From Paracidovorax valerianellae (GTDB taxonomy: Bacteria > Pseudomonadota > Gammaproteobacteria > Burkholderiales > Burkholderiaceae_C), in contig NZ_FMZC01000017.1 of assembly GCF_900102625.1 (NCBI RefSeq), positions 26,126 to 90,125 of the forward strand: a stretch of DNA of 64,000 nt. The letters are read 5' to 3'. Under the pieces are notes generated by a model, which saw nothing but the letters and a program-made list of their open reading frames with translations, did not search any database and was not told where the DNA came from. Below are positions 45,818-53,655 of the stretch, one piece after another. The position numbers were made by a program, and so were the translations under genes. Each line of letters begins with the position of its first letter. Position 1 is the first letter of the stretch.

Positions 45818-46987
45818 ATGAACCGACTCACCAACCCCCTTCCGCTCCCCGAAGACACGCCTGGCGCTCCCTTTTCGGGCCGGCGCGATTTCCTCAAAAC
45901 CGCCGGCACCCATGCGGCGGCGCTGGGCGTTTTCTCGGCCACCGCAGCCACCGTCACCGCCGGTGCGGCTTTCGCGGCGGACGCTCCGGCGGGCGGCCCC
46001 GTGCCGGCCGATGCCGACAATTTCTACCGCAGCGACCGGGTGCTCGTGCAGAAGGTGAGCTTCAAGAACCAGTACCGCATGGAGATCGCGGGCAACCTGT
46101 TCATTCCGCGCGAACTGCAACGCGGCCAGAAGACGGCCGCGATCGTCGTCGGCCACCCCATGGGCGCGGTGAAGGAGCAGAGCGCGAACCTGTACGCCAC
46201 CAGGATGGCCGAGCAGGGGTTCATCGCCCTGTCGCTGGACCTGTCGTTCTGGGGCGGCAGCGCCGGTGAGCCCCGCAACGCGGTGTCGCCGGACATGTAT
46301 GCCGAAGACTTCAGCGCTGCGGTCGATTTCCTGGGCACGCAGCCAGGGGTGGACCGCCATCGCATCGGTGCCCTCGGGATCTGCGGCAGCGGCAGCTTCG
46401 TGATCAGCGCGGCCAAGATCGATCCGCGCATGAAGGCCATTGCCACGGTGAGCATGTACGACATGGGAGCGGTCAACCGCAACGGGTTGCGCAAGGCCCA
46501 GACGCTCGACCAGCGCAAGGCCACCCTTGCCGAGGCCGCCGAGCAGCGCTCCGTCGAGTTCAGCGCCGGCGAAACCCGCTACACCGGAGGGACCGTGCTG
46601 GCGCTGACACCCAACTCCACCGCCATCGAGCGCGAGTTCTACGCGTTCTACCGCACGCCGCGCGGCGAATTCACACCGCCGGGCCAGTCGCCCACGCGCA
46701 CTACCCAACCCACGCTGACCAGCAACGTGAAGTTCATGAACTTCTACCCGTTCGCCGACATCGAGGCGATTTCGCCCCGCCCGCTGCTGTTCATCACCGG
46801 CGACCAGGCGCATTCCAGAGAGTTCAGCGAAGACGCATACCAGCGCGCCGCCGAGCCGAAAACACTGCACATCGTGCCGGGCGCGGGCCATGTGGACCTG
46901 TACGACCGGGTGAGCCTCATCCCGTGGAACACGCTGAACACCTTCTTTCGCACCCACCTGCAGCAAGCGGCGGCGGGCCCCGCATGA
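45818..46987 (+). CDS. Tat-exported alpha/beta hydrolase (DLH/YcjY-like)
   Basis: 389 residues. CACAGGAGC lies before ATG 45818. The perfect twin-arginine motif SGRRDFLKTAG at about 20-30 and the hydrophobic stretch up to AAFAAD mark Tat export. The hydrolase core has VVGHPMGAVKEQSANLYATR, the elbow LGICGSGSF with Cys in the nucleophile position (as in dienelactone-hydrolase and YcjY-like members), and an Asp in ITGDQAHS and His in GAGHVDLYD. Substrate unknown. Its stop overlaps the MFS start (ATGA). Confidence 0.9.
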   Translation: MNRLTNPLPLPEDTPGAPFSGRRDFLKTAGTHAAALGVFSATAATVTAGAAFAADAPAGGPVPADADNFYRSDRVLVQKVSFKNQYRMEIAGNLFIPRELQRGQKTAAIVVGHPMGAVKEQSANLYATRMAEQGFIALSLDLSFWGGSAGEPRNAVSPDMYAEDFSAAVDFLGTQPGVDRHRIGALGICGSGSFVISAAKIDPRMKAIATVSMYDMGAVNRNGLRKAQTLDQRKATLAEAAEQRSVEFSAGETRYTGGTVLALTPNSTAIEREFYAFYRTPRGEFTPPGQSPTRTTQPTLTSNVKFMNFYPFADIEAISPRPLLFITGDQAHSREFSEDAYQRAAEPKTLHIVPGAGHVDLYDRVSLIPWNTLNTFFRTHLQQAAAGPA

Positions 46988-48225
46988 CGGCGCAACGTCT
47001 CGATGCCTCCGCCGGCACTGGCGCTGCCGGTGCGCCCGGCAGCACCGACCCACAGCGGCAACCCGCCTGCTGGAGCGGCATCTTCGCCATGGCGCTGTGC
47101 GTGTTCGCACTGATCGCCTCCGAGTTCATGCCCGTCAGCCTGCTGACGCCGATGGCGGCCGATCTGGGCGTGACCGAAGGGCTGGCGGGGCAGGGCATCG
47201 CCGTATCGGGGGCGTTCGCGGTGCTGGCGAGCCTGTGCATCGCCAGCGTGGCCGGGCGCATGGACCGCAAGGCGCTGCTGCTGTGGCTGACCGGGGCGAT
47301 GTGCCTTTCCGGCGCCGTGATTGCCCTGGCGCCGAACTACGCCACCTACCTCGTGGGTCGCGCGCTCATCGGGGTGGTCGTGGGCGGCTTCTGGTCCCTG
47401 TCGGCGGCCACGGCCATGCGGCTCGTGCCGGCCCCGCAGGTGCCGCGCGCCCTGGCGATCTTCAATGGCGGCAACGCCCTGGCCACGGTGGTGGCGGCGC
47501 CGCTGGGCAGTTACCTGGGCGCGGTCATCGGGTGGCGCGGCGCGTTCCTGTGCCTGGTGCCGGTGGCGGTGGTCGCGTTCGCATGGCAATGGGTCAGCCT
47601 GCCGCCGCTGCCCGCCGGGCCGCGCGCGGCAGGCTCGAACAACGTGTTCCGGCTGTTCAAGCGCCGGGTGGTCACCCTGGGCATGCTGTCGGTCGGCGCG
47701 TTCTTCATGGGGCAGTTCATGCTGTTCACGTACCTGCGCCCGTTTCTGGAGACGGTGACGCGCGTGGACGTTTCCACGCTGTCGCTCATGCTGCTGGGCA
47801 TCGGTGTGGCGGGTGTCATCGGCACCACCGCCATTGGCGCGCTGCTGAAAAAGAGCTTTTCCCCCACGCTGGTGGGCGCGCCGGTGGTCATGGCCCTGGT
47901 AGCGGCGGCATTGATCGCCTGGGGCACGCACGGCACAGCCGTGGCGGCTTTGCTGGGCGTGTGGGGCCTGGTCGCCACGGCCACGCCGGTGGGTTGGTGG
48001 ACCTGGGTGGCCCGGACCCTGCCGCAGGACGCCGAAGCCGGCGGTGGCCTGATGGTGGCGGTGGTGCAAATGGCCATCGCGCTCGGCTCCACGGCCGGCG
48101 GCTGGCTGTTCGACGCCAGCGGCACCCAGAGCACCTTTGCCGCGGCCGCCGGCATGCTGCTGGTCGCCGCCGTTTCGGTGGGCTTCACCGCGCGGGCAGA
48201 CCGGACCGCTGTGGCCAATGTGTGA
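46984..48225 (+). CDS. MFS transporter
   Basis: 413 residues with twelve helices. Motif A-like loop GRMDRKALLLWL between helices 2 and 3 and GRALIGVVVGGFWSLSAATA (helix 5 region) place it in the drug/sugar-efflux branch of MFS (AraJ/YdhP/NepI-type). The ATG overlaps the upstream hydrolase stop by four bases, so the two are translated together. Efflux of the hydrolase product or substrate is a reasonable guess. Third and last gene of the operon. Confidence 0.92.
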   Translation: MTAQRLDASAGTGAAGAPGSTDPQRQPACWSGIFAMALCVFALIASEFMPVSLLTPMAADLGVTEGLAGQGIAVSGAFAVLASLCIASVAGRMDRKALLLWLTGAMCLSGAVIALAPNYATYLVGRALIGVVVGGFWSLSAATAMRLVPAPQVPRALAIFNGGNALATVVAAPLGSYLGAVIGWRGAFLCLVPVAVVAFAWQWVSLPPLPAGPRAAGSNNVFRLFKRRVVTLGMLSVGAFFMGQFMLFTYLRPFLETVTRVDVSTLSLMLLGIGVAGVIGTTAIGALLKKSFSPTLVGAPVVMALVAAALIAWGTHGTAVAALLGVWGLVATATPVGWWTWVARTLPQDAEAGGGLMVAVVQMAIALGSTAGGWLFDASGTQSTFAAAAGMLLVAAVSVGFTARADRTAVANV

Positions 48226-48255
48226 GCCGACCTATCGCCCGGCCGCGCCATGCTG

Positions 48256-49146
48256 TCAATGGCTGGCGGCGTCGGCCATGCGGTCCAGCGCCTGCATTGC
48301 ATCGGCCGACAAATCCAGCGTGGCCGCGGCCAGGTTCTCGCGCAGGTGCGCGACCGACGACGTGCCGGGAATCAGCAGGATGTTGGGCGAGCGGCGCAGC
48401 AGCCAGGCCAGTGCGACCTGCATCGTGGTGGCGCCCACGCGCTCGGCCACGCCGGACAGTGCGGACGATTGCAGCGGCGTGAAGCCGCCCAGCGGAAAGA
48501 ACGGCACGTAGGGAATTCCGTCCTGCGCCAGCGCGTCGATCAGCGCATCGTCGCCGCGGTGCACGAGGTTGTAATGGTTCTGCACGCAGGCGATGCGGCA
48601 GATGCCGCGGCCTTGCGCCCACTGCGCGCGCGTCACGTTGCTCAGGCCGATGTGGCGCACCAGGCCCTGGCGCTGCAGCTCGGCCAGCGCGGTGAGGGGC
48701 GCTTCGATCGATCCCTCGGCAGGGCCGTGGACGCTGAACATGGCGCGAAGGTTCACCACCTCCAGCACGTCGAGGCCGAGGTTGCGCAGGTTGTCGTGAA
48801 CGGCCTGCTGCAGTGCCTCGGCCGAGAACGCGGGTAGCCAGCCGCCCTGGTCGTCCCGCACCGCACCGATCTTGGTGACGATGGCCAGGTCCCGCGGATA
48901 CGGCGCGAGCGCTTCGCGAACGATCTGGTTGGTGATGTGCGGGCCGTAGAAGTCGCTCGTGTCGATGTGGTTCACCCCGCGCTCCACCGCTTCGCGCAGC
49001 ACGGCCACCGCCGCCGCTCGGTCCTTGGGCGGGCCGAACACGCCGGGCCCCGCGAGCTGCATGGCCCCGTAGCCGAGGCGGTGGACGGTGCGGTCGCCCA
49101 GCGTGTAGTGCAGGGGCGTGGCGGCGGGGGTGATCGTGGCGGTCAT
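48256..49146 (-). CDS. Aldo/keto reductase
   Basis: 296 residues of the AKR superfamily. MQLAGPGVFGPPKDR and VNHIDTSDFYGPHITNQIVR (with the catalytic D and Y), the Lys of AIVTKIG and the His of CVQNHYN are visible; WLLRRSPNILLIPGTSSVAH binds NADPH. It fits the YdbC/YajO-like group. Start 49146 (GTACCGCC upstream is weak). Divergent from the LysR gene at 49308 and tail-to-tail with the MFS gene. Confidence 0.92.
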   Translation of the reverse strand: MTATITPAATPLHYTLGDRTVHRLGYGAMQLAGPGVFGPPKDRAAAVAVLREAVERGVNHIDTSDFYGPHITNQIVREALAPYPRDLAIVTKIGAVRDDQGGWLPAFSAEALQQAVHDNLRNLGLDVLEVVNLRAMFSVHGPAEGSIEAPLTALAELQRQGLVRHIGLSNVTRAQWAQGRGICRIACVQNHYNLVHRGDDALIDALAQDGIPYVPFFPLGGFTPLQSSALSGVAERVGATTMQVALAWLLRRSPNILLIPGTSSVAHLRENLAAATLDLSADAMQALDRMADAASH

Positions 49147-49307
49147 GGCGGTACTTTCGTGCGGTGGTGATGGGGGAAGGGCTGAGCCAAAGGGCTGATC
49201 GCGGGGCTCGGTCGGGGCGCTGATCAAAGCCTTCGGCGAAGTCTAGGGAGGCCAACACTGTTTGATAAGCCACCATAATCGGCACAGGCTGTGCAGGATT
49301 CAAAACA

Positions 49308-50210
49308 ATGGATGTGGACCTCGGCGATCTGAACGCCTTCGTGGCGGTGGCGCGGGCCAAGGGCTTTCGCGACGGCGCGCGCCTGAGCGGCGGCAGTGCC
49401 TCGGCCTTGAGCGAGGCCGTGCGCCGGCTCGAGGCGAAGCTGGGCGTGCGGCTGCTGCACCGCACCACCCGCAGTGTCGTGCCGACCGAGGCTGGCCAAC
49501 GCCTGCTGGAGCGCCTGAGCCCCGCGCTGAACGAGGTGCAGGCGGCGCTCGATGTGGTGAACGGCTTTCGCGACCGGCCCGTCGGCACGCTGAAGCTGAA
49601 CGTGCCCGTCAGCGCGTCGCGCCTCGTGCTGCCGTCGATCGTGCCGCGCTTTCTGGCCGCCTATCCGGACATCGCGTTGGAGGTGATCTCGGAAGACGGC
49701 TTCGTCGATCTGCTAGCCGCCGGCTGCGACGCCGGCATTCGCTACGAAGAGCGGCTGGAGCAGGACATGATCGCCGTGCCCATCGGCCCCCGGGTGCAGC
49801 GCTTCGCCGCCGCCGCAGCGCCTTCTTACCTGGACCGCCATGGCCGCCCCGAGCATCCGCGCGACCTGCTCGCCCACGCCTGCCTGCGCGGCCGCTTCGC
49901 CAGTGGCGCCATGCCGCTGTGGGAGTTCCAGCGGCCCGGCGAGGACGTGGTGCGCGTCGATGTGACCGGGCCGCTGATCGTGCGGCTTGGCGGCGCGGCC
50001 GATCTGGCGGTGGATGCCGCAGTGGCGGGCACCGGCATCGTGTACCTCTTCGAGGAATGGCTGCGGCCCCACCTGGACAGCGGCGCGCTCGAGCCGGTGC
50101 TCAAGCCCTGGTGGCTGGGCTTTTCCGGCCCTTCGCTCTATTACCCGGGCCGCCGGCTGGTGCCCGCGCCGCTGCGGGCGTTCGTGGATTTCATCCAGGC
50201 CAATCCCTGA
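49308..50210 (+). CDS. LysR-family regulator
   Basis: 300 residues. MDVDLGDLNAFVAVARAKGF, ARLSGGSASALSEAVRRLEA and KLGVRLLHRTTRSVVPTEAG give the winged helix, then the effector domain (YPDIALEVISEDGFVDLLAA). Belongs to the same subgroup as the LysR protein at 33193. Probably controls the divergent aldo/keto reductase; 161 bases separate the starts. Confidence 0.92.
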   Translation: MDVDLGDLNAFVAVARAKGFRDGARLSGGSASALSEAVRRLEAKLGVRLLHRTTRSVVPTEAGQRLLERLSPALNEVQAALDVVNGFRDRPVGTLKLNVPVSASRLVLPSIVPRFLAAYPDIALEVISEDGFVDLLAAGCDAGIRYEERLEQDMIAVPIGPRVQRFAAAAAPSYLDRHGRPEHPRDLLAHACLRGRFASGAMPLWEFQRPGEDVVRVDVTGPLIVRLGGAADLAVDAAVAGTGIVYLFEEWLRPHLDSGALEPVLKPWWLGFSGPSLYYPGRRLVPAPLRAFVDFIQANP

Positions 50211-50243
50211 ACGCAGGCAGGCGCAGCAGGGGTCAGGCCGGCA

Positions 50244-50915
50244 TCAGGCGTGCGTCACCCAGCTCGCGTGTTCTTCGGTATCGAGGTGCGGCAGCGTGTT
50301 GAACGTCTGCAGCATGAGGCGCTTGGGGGCGATGCTGAACTCGGTCACCGCGCTGTTGCGGATGCGCATGTTCAGCGCAATGGTCACCTCGGGCGGGGTG
50401 CTCAGCACCTCGCCCACGGCGGTGGAGATCGGCCCGCCGCTGGACACCAGCAGCACGTTGTTCCCCACGTGGTGGCGGCGCACGTGCTCCAGAGCCGCGC
50501 GGATGCCGCTGGAAAACGCCACCCAGCTGGGCATGCCCACCGGGCTGATGGTGCCGCCCATCCACTGCGCCAGCGCATCGCACAGCAGTCGGAAGTGGTA
50601 CTTGTACAGTTCCGGCGTGTCGGGCCGGGGCAGCGGATGCGGGTGGATCGCGGCGATGAGCGCGGCGCTGTCGTACTCGTTCAGGCTGGGCAGCGCCAGC
50701 GGTTCGGGCACGATCTGCAGGCCCTCGGCGATGCCCTCCAGCGTCTGCACGTGCCGGCGCAGCGTGCCGGTGATGACCGCGTCGAACCCCACGTTGCGGG
50801 CCCGCCAGTACTCGCCAAGGCGCACGGCCTGCTCGCGCCCGCGCGGGCTCAGCTGGTCGTAGTCATCCGCGCCAAACGAGGCCTGGCCGTGGCGCACGAG
50901 GTAGAGGGTTCCCAT
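50244..50915 (-). CDS. Histidine phosphatase family protein
   Basis: 223 residues. Catalytic R8-H9-G in MGTLYLVRHGQAS, then QLSPRGREQA and the second catalytic His is likely in the LVSSGGPIS region, where the usual GHG/SHG is replaced by SGG. This replaced His is a deviation from the active-site pattern and may mean altered activity. Related to SixA/CobC/phosphoglycerate-mutase proteins. Convergent with the LysR gene. A dispersed repeat lies about 50 bases upstream of its start. Confidence 0.85.
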   Translation of the reverse strand: MGTLYLVRHGQASFGADDYDQLSPRGREQAVRLGEYWRARNVGFDAVITGTLRRHVQTLEGIAEGLQIVPEPLALPSLNEYDSAALIAAIHPHPLPRPDTPELYKYHFRLLCDALAQWMGGTISPVGMPSWVAFSSGIRAALEHVRRHHVGNNVLLVSSGGPISTAVGEVLSTPPEVTIALNMRIRNSAVTEFSIAPKRLMLQTFNTLPHLDTEEHASWVTHA

Positions 50916-50966
50916 GCCGGCGATTCTGGGCGGGGCCGCTGCAGCGCTTTGTCTCGCGGGCGACGA

Positions 50967-51042
50967 TTGCTATTATTTTAATAGCAATGTGCCGTTGTAT
51001 TCATTGTGCTGGAGGCCGATTTGATCTAGGTGTTGCACTGAA
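50967..51042. repeat. Dispersed repeat, left bracket of the low-GC two-gene segment
   Basis: A perfect hairpin TTGCTATTA / TAATAGCAA (50967-50975, 50979-50987) is followed by a 63-base block (50980-51042) that matches 53585-53647 at 50 of 63 positions in the same orientation, with a shared core GTATTCAT and GGCCGATT. The two copies flank the genes at 51057-53276. Confidence 0.8.
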
Positions 51043-51056
51043 ACTGCAGCCGGCGG

Positions 51057-52169
51057 TCAACGTCCTGAATCCATCCGATCCACCAGGTAACGCAGATCGA
51101 ACATCAAGGCTCTTGCTGCCAGGCGGTCGAATGCTGGAGGGGGCGTGGCAATACGCTGTGCAGGTGTGCGTGGTAAAGCGACCGAGACTTGCGTGTCATC
51201 GTCTTGCCCGGCCTTGGCATCCACCAGATCGCGATGGTGATCGGTGCATTCCTTGCGCATCGCCGCGACTGCCGCGCGTGCGGTGGGCTTATTGTTCATT
51301 TCCAGCGCGGGAATCAAAACGTCGAACTGGCGGTTGAGCCGAGTTAAAACATCGGCATGGATATGCTCGTATTTCCCCCAAGACTGAACGTGTGTTTTTA
51401 ACCTGCGAGCCAGTTCCGCACCGCTATATGGCGTCGGTACGGGAATCACTGGCGCTAGAACGGGGACCAAGACGTAATCCAAATCTTGGATTTCGTCGAT
51501 TTTCTGACTCCAGTAGGGCGTATCAGGCAGGTTATCCAATCCCCAAGGCTCCGCGGTGGCCCCGGTCAGCTTTGCACGTGCCATGCCGGGCAGTTCTACA
51601 CGGGTCACGACAAAGCCGTCTTGTGTTCTTCCTGGGGAAATGCCATCCGGATCAGTATCTTTCAAGCCAGGAGTCCAGACGAAACTGGTCTGACCCACAT
51701 TCTCGTCAACGCGCAAGTTTCCGCTCCAGCCTTTAGGCGCCTTGATTATTTTGGTTTCAAAATTTCTTTTGGAAATTAATTGATTCCAATATTGCTGTGT
51801 CCATTTGTCATTTTCTGTTTTTGCGTTTGCCGTCACCGCCGGAAAATTTGGTATTACGTATACCAGTGGGAGTCCCCAAATCCGGAAGAGATCGATTGTC
51901 TGTTTTGCTTCGCGGCTGTTGCTTAGTCGATAGCGGTATATTTGCTCGGATCCGCTGACTTGTACGGCCGACTTGATGTTTGGTTTGATCGCATTCTGTT
52001 GAACGTAGGTCTTATTCAGCCACTGTGAAGTTTCTGGGTCTTGGTAGTAAAGCTTCCATGCGTTTTTTTGCATGTCGAATACGGCGCTGTCTTGGGCATG
52101 TGCCAAACCCAAACCCAAGCACAGCAAAGGAACTGCTAGCATAGGTCGAATGAACAGGGAAAATTTCAT
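51057..52169 (-). CDS. Exported protein of unknown function, low-GC segment
   Basis: 370 residues. Signal peptide MKFSLFIRPMLAVPLLCLGLGLAHA. No family recognised. The mature part is rich in Asn, Gln, Lys and Trp, unlike neighbouring proteins. There are two regions: about 25-240 with many aromatic residues (WKLYYQDPETSQWLNKTYVQ), possibly a beta-rich fold, and an alpha-helical C-terminal region (AELARRLKTHVQSWGKYEHI, ARAAVAAMRKECTDHHRDLV). Base composition is clearly lower in GC, and codons with A or T in third position are common. It starts three bases after the stop of the gene at 52173-53276, so the two form a unit. Confidence 0.75.
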   Translation of the reverse strand: MKFSLFIRPMLAVPLLCLGLGLAHAQDSAVFDMQKNAWKLYYQDPETSQWLNKTYVQQNAIKPNIKSAVQVSGSEQIYRYRLSNSREAKQTIDLFRIWGLPLVYVIPNFPAVTANAKTENDKWTQQYWNQLISKRNFETKIIKAPKGWSGNLRVDENVGQTSFVWTPGLKDTDPDGISPGRTQDGFVVTRVELPGMARAKLTGATAEPWGLDNLPDTPYWSQKIDEIQDLDYVLVPVLAPVIPVPTPYSGAELARRLKTHVQSWGKYEHIHADVLTRLNRQFDVLIPALEMNNKPTARAAVAAMRKECTDHHRDLVDAKAGQDDDTQVSVALPRTPAQRIATPPPAFDRLAARALMFDLRYLVDRMDSGR

Positions 52170-52172
52170 GGT

Positions 52173-53276
52173 TCAGTGCTCCGATTTAAAGCAGGCTTTT
52201 TGCTTCTCTAGAAATACATGGAAGTGCGGTGTCGACGCGTAGTGATGAAGTATTGAAAAAGGGACTTCAGCTGCATTGGTTTCGCAAAATTTTTTGTAAA
52301 GATTATTTTGCTTATCGATAGAAACAGGATTTCTTGCGCGGGTGAAAGAAATGTCTATTTCACGGCCTTCTCGATGCCCCGCATGTGGTCCGCGCCAGTT
52401 GGACGTGATGTCATAGCGGCCACCCCAAAATAGGCTGGCATCGTTCAATGCCACAGTTCCCCACCCTTCAGCGGCAAAAGAGCCAATTAAACCAAGCAGA
52501 TTTTGCAACGACTGTTGCGTCAAATAGTACTGATTGTGGTGATAACGCCCATTGCCCTGGTGGGTCTTATCCACACTGGTCAGCGCATACACGAAAGTCC
52601 CATCTGCATTCTGGGGGGGATTCGGAGAAATGGGCAGCAGGTCTGGCACCCTGACCTGAATTTCTTTGGAAACCGGGCTGTTTGAACAAATGGCACAAGT
52701 GACCTTGATCGAATGAATCCCCGCTACTTCGGGGGCTTTAAAGGTAAGCTTAACTTCGCCGTTGGCATCCGTGACGCCCTGGGTTCCGTTCAATAAACCC
52801 TTGGGCCGGGCCACGTCGTGGTGCTCATGTCCGCCAGAGTTGGCTGTGACATCGAGGGAAAAACCGAGTGCCACTCCCGACTTGGCGGTGATGCTGTTGG
52901 TGACCTTGGCAATCAAAGTGATTTCGGCGGACCCGCCCGTAGCTGCGGGGGGCGTTTCTGAAAGTCCTGACAAAGCGACCAATGTGGGAAATTGCTCGTA
53001 ATAGCATTTGTTGATCGCCGCCCAATATGGACCTTCCGTGCCCATTTCCCGGCAGGTATATCCTGTGCCAGCACTCGGTGAAGGACTTAATTGACCATTC
53101 CCGCCAATGGTGCAGGCTTCCTGGATGGACGGGTAACAACTTCTGCCATCTGCTCCCCAACTCCCAACCGTCCAGCCTTGCATGGTGATCTGTGCATGCG
53201 CTGTTGGAGCGATGGCCATTAAAACCGAAGAAAGTGCGCAACTTTGCGATAAAAATCGATGAATTATTTTGATCAA
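52173..53276 (-). CDS. Exported protein with Ig-like domain and M15/LAS-like peptidase signature
   Basis: 367 residues. Signal peptide MIKIIHRFLSQSCALSSVLM, ending APTAHAQ. About residues 90-210 resemble an Ig-like (Big-1) domain (ITLIAKVTNSITAKSGVALG, GVTDANGEVKLTFKAPEVAG). The C-terminal part has GPHAGHREGREIDIS and later HYASTPHFHVF: a His...Asp...H-x-H pattern as in LAS/M15 peptidases (MepA, VanX-type) that cleave peptidoglycan peptides. The start is a TTG at 53276, the only one giving a signal peptide; its first base lies in a perfect inverted repeat. The zinc-peptidase call rests on this motif alone. Confidence 0.7.
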   Translation of the reverse strand: MIKIIHRFLSQSCALSSVLMAIAPTAHAQITMQGWTVGSWGADGRSCYPSIQEACTIGGNGQLSPSPSAGTGYTCREMGTEGPYWAAINKCYYEQFPTLVALSGLSETPPAATGGSAEITLIAKVTNSITAKSGVALGFSLDVTANSGGHEHHDVARPKGLLNGTQGVTDANGEVKLTFKAPEVAGIHSIKVTCAICSNSPVSKEIQVRVPDLLPISPNPPQNADGTFVYALTSVDKTHQGNGRYHHNQYYLTQQSLQNLLGLIGSFAAEGWGTVALNDASLFWGGRYDITSNWRGPHAGHREGREIDISFTRARNPVSIDKQNNLYKKFCETNAAEVPFSILHHYASTPHFHVFLEKQKACFKSEH

Positions 53277-53310
53277 TGTTAACTTTCGGAAAAGCGCCGA
53301 AAGTTAACAT
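53276..53310. promoter_or_regulatory. 14-bp perfect inverted repeat at the start of the exported peptidase-like gene
   Basis: ATGTTAACTTTCGG (53276-53289), seven-base loop, CCGAAAGTTAACAT (53297-53310). On the minus strand it covers the ribosome-binding region and touches the TTG start. It could be a repressor operator or an mRNA hairpin that hides the start. Confidence 0.75.
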
Positions 53311-53655
53311 GACTGGTCGTAATTGACTGCGGCTTTTTTGCAACTTCTCGCCACGTGCTCAGATTTTTCGGTTTGTGGTTACGACTCGATACCAGCTAAC
53401 CGGGCCTACAAGTCAGAAATTGAACCTGCAACAGTTTCCGCAAATGCTTCCGCCGTTCAAGGCAGAAAAAATTGCCAAATCGTCTTTGAGAATCGGATGA
53501 CGGCAGATTCTTCCATCCGCTTTCGGCGTGTGGAGCAGGCAACTCCAAAGCTGTTGCTATTGCTATTGCTGTTGCTGTTAATTCAATAGCGATATGCCGG
53601 CGTATTCATCGCGCTCGAGGCCGATTCGATGCGGGTGTTGCGCCGAATCCGCAGT
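53277..53655. other. Gap upstream of the low-GC two-gene unit
   Basis: 379 bases. It contains the inverted repeat (53276-53310), a lower-GC stretch to about 53550 that likely holds the promoter of the two-gene unit, a TTGCTATTGCTATTGCTGTT low-complexity run (about 53553-53580), and the right copy of the dispersed repeat. A plus-strand frame at 53323-53589 exists but ends in a poly-leucine run and is not believable as a gene. Confidence 0.6.
53585..53647. repeat. Dispersed repeat, right bracket of the low-GC two-gene segment
   Basis: Matches 50980-51042 at 50 of 63 positions, same orientation. The last bases run into the sequence just after the stop of the threonine-dehydratase-like gene (53656). 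Confidence 0.78.

Noticed and set aside
53323..53589. An 88-codon plus-strand frame ending in poly-leucine
   Set aside because: It has no RBS, its end is produced by a TTGCTATTGCTATTG run and the dispersed repeat, and it resembles nothing.
50967..53647. The low-GC two-gene segment as an insertion sequence or integrative element
   Set aside because: No transposase, integrase, terminal inverted repeats or attachment site; the bracketing repeats belong to a dispersed small repeat family.
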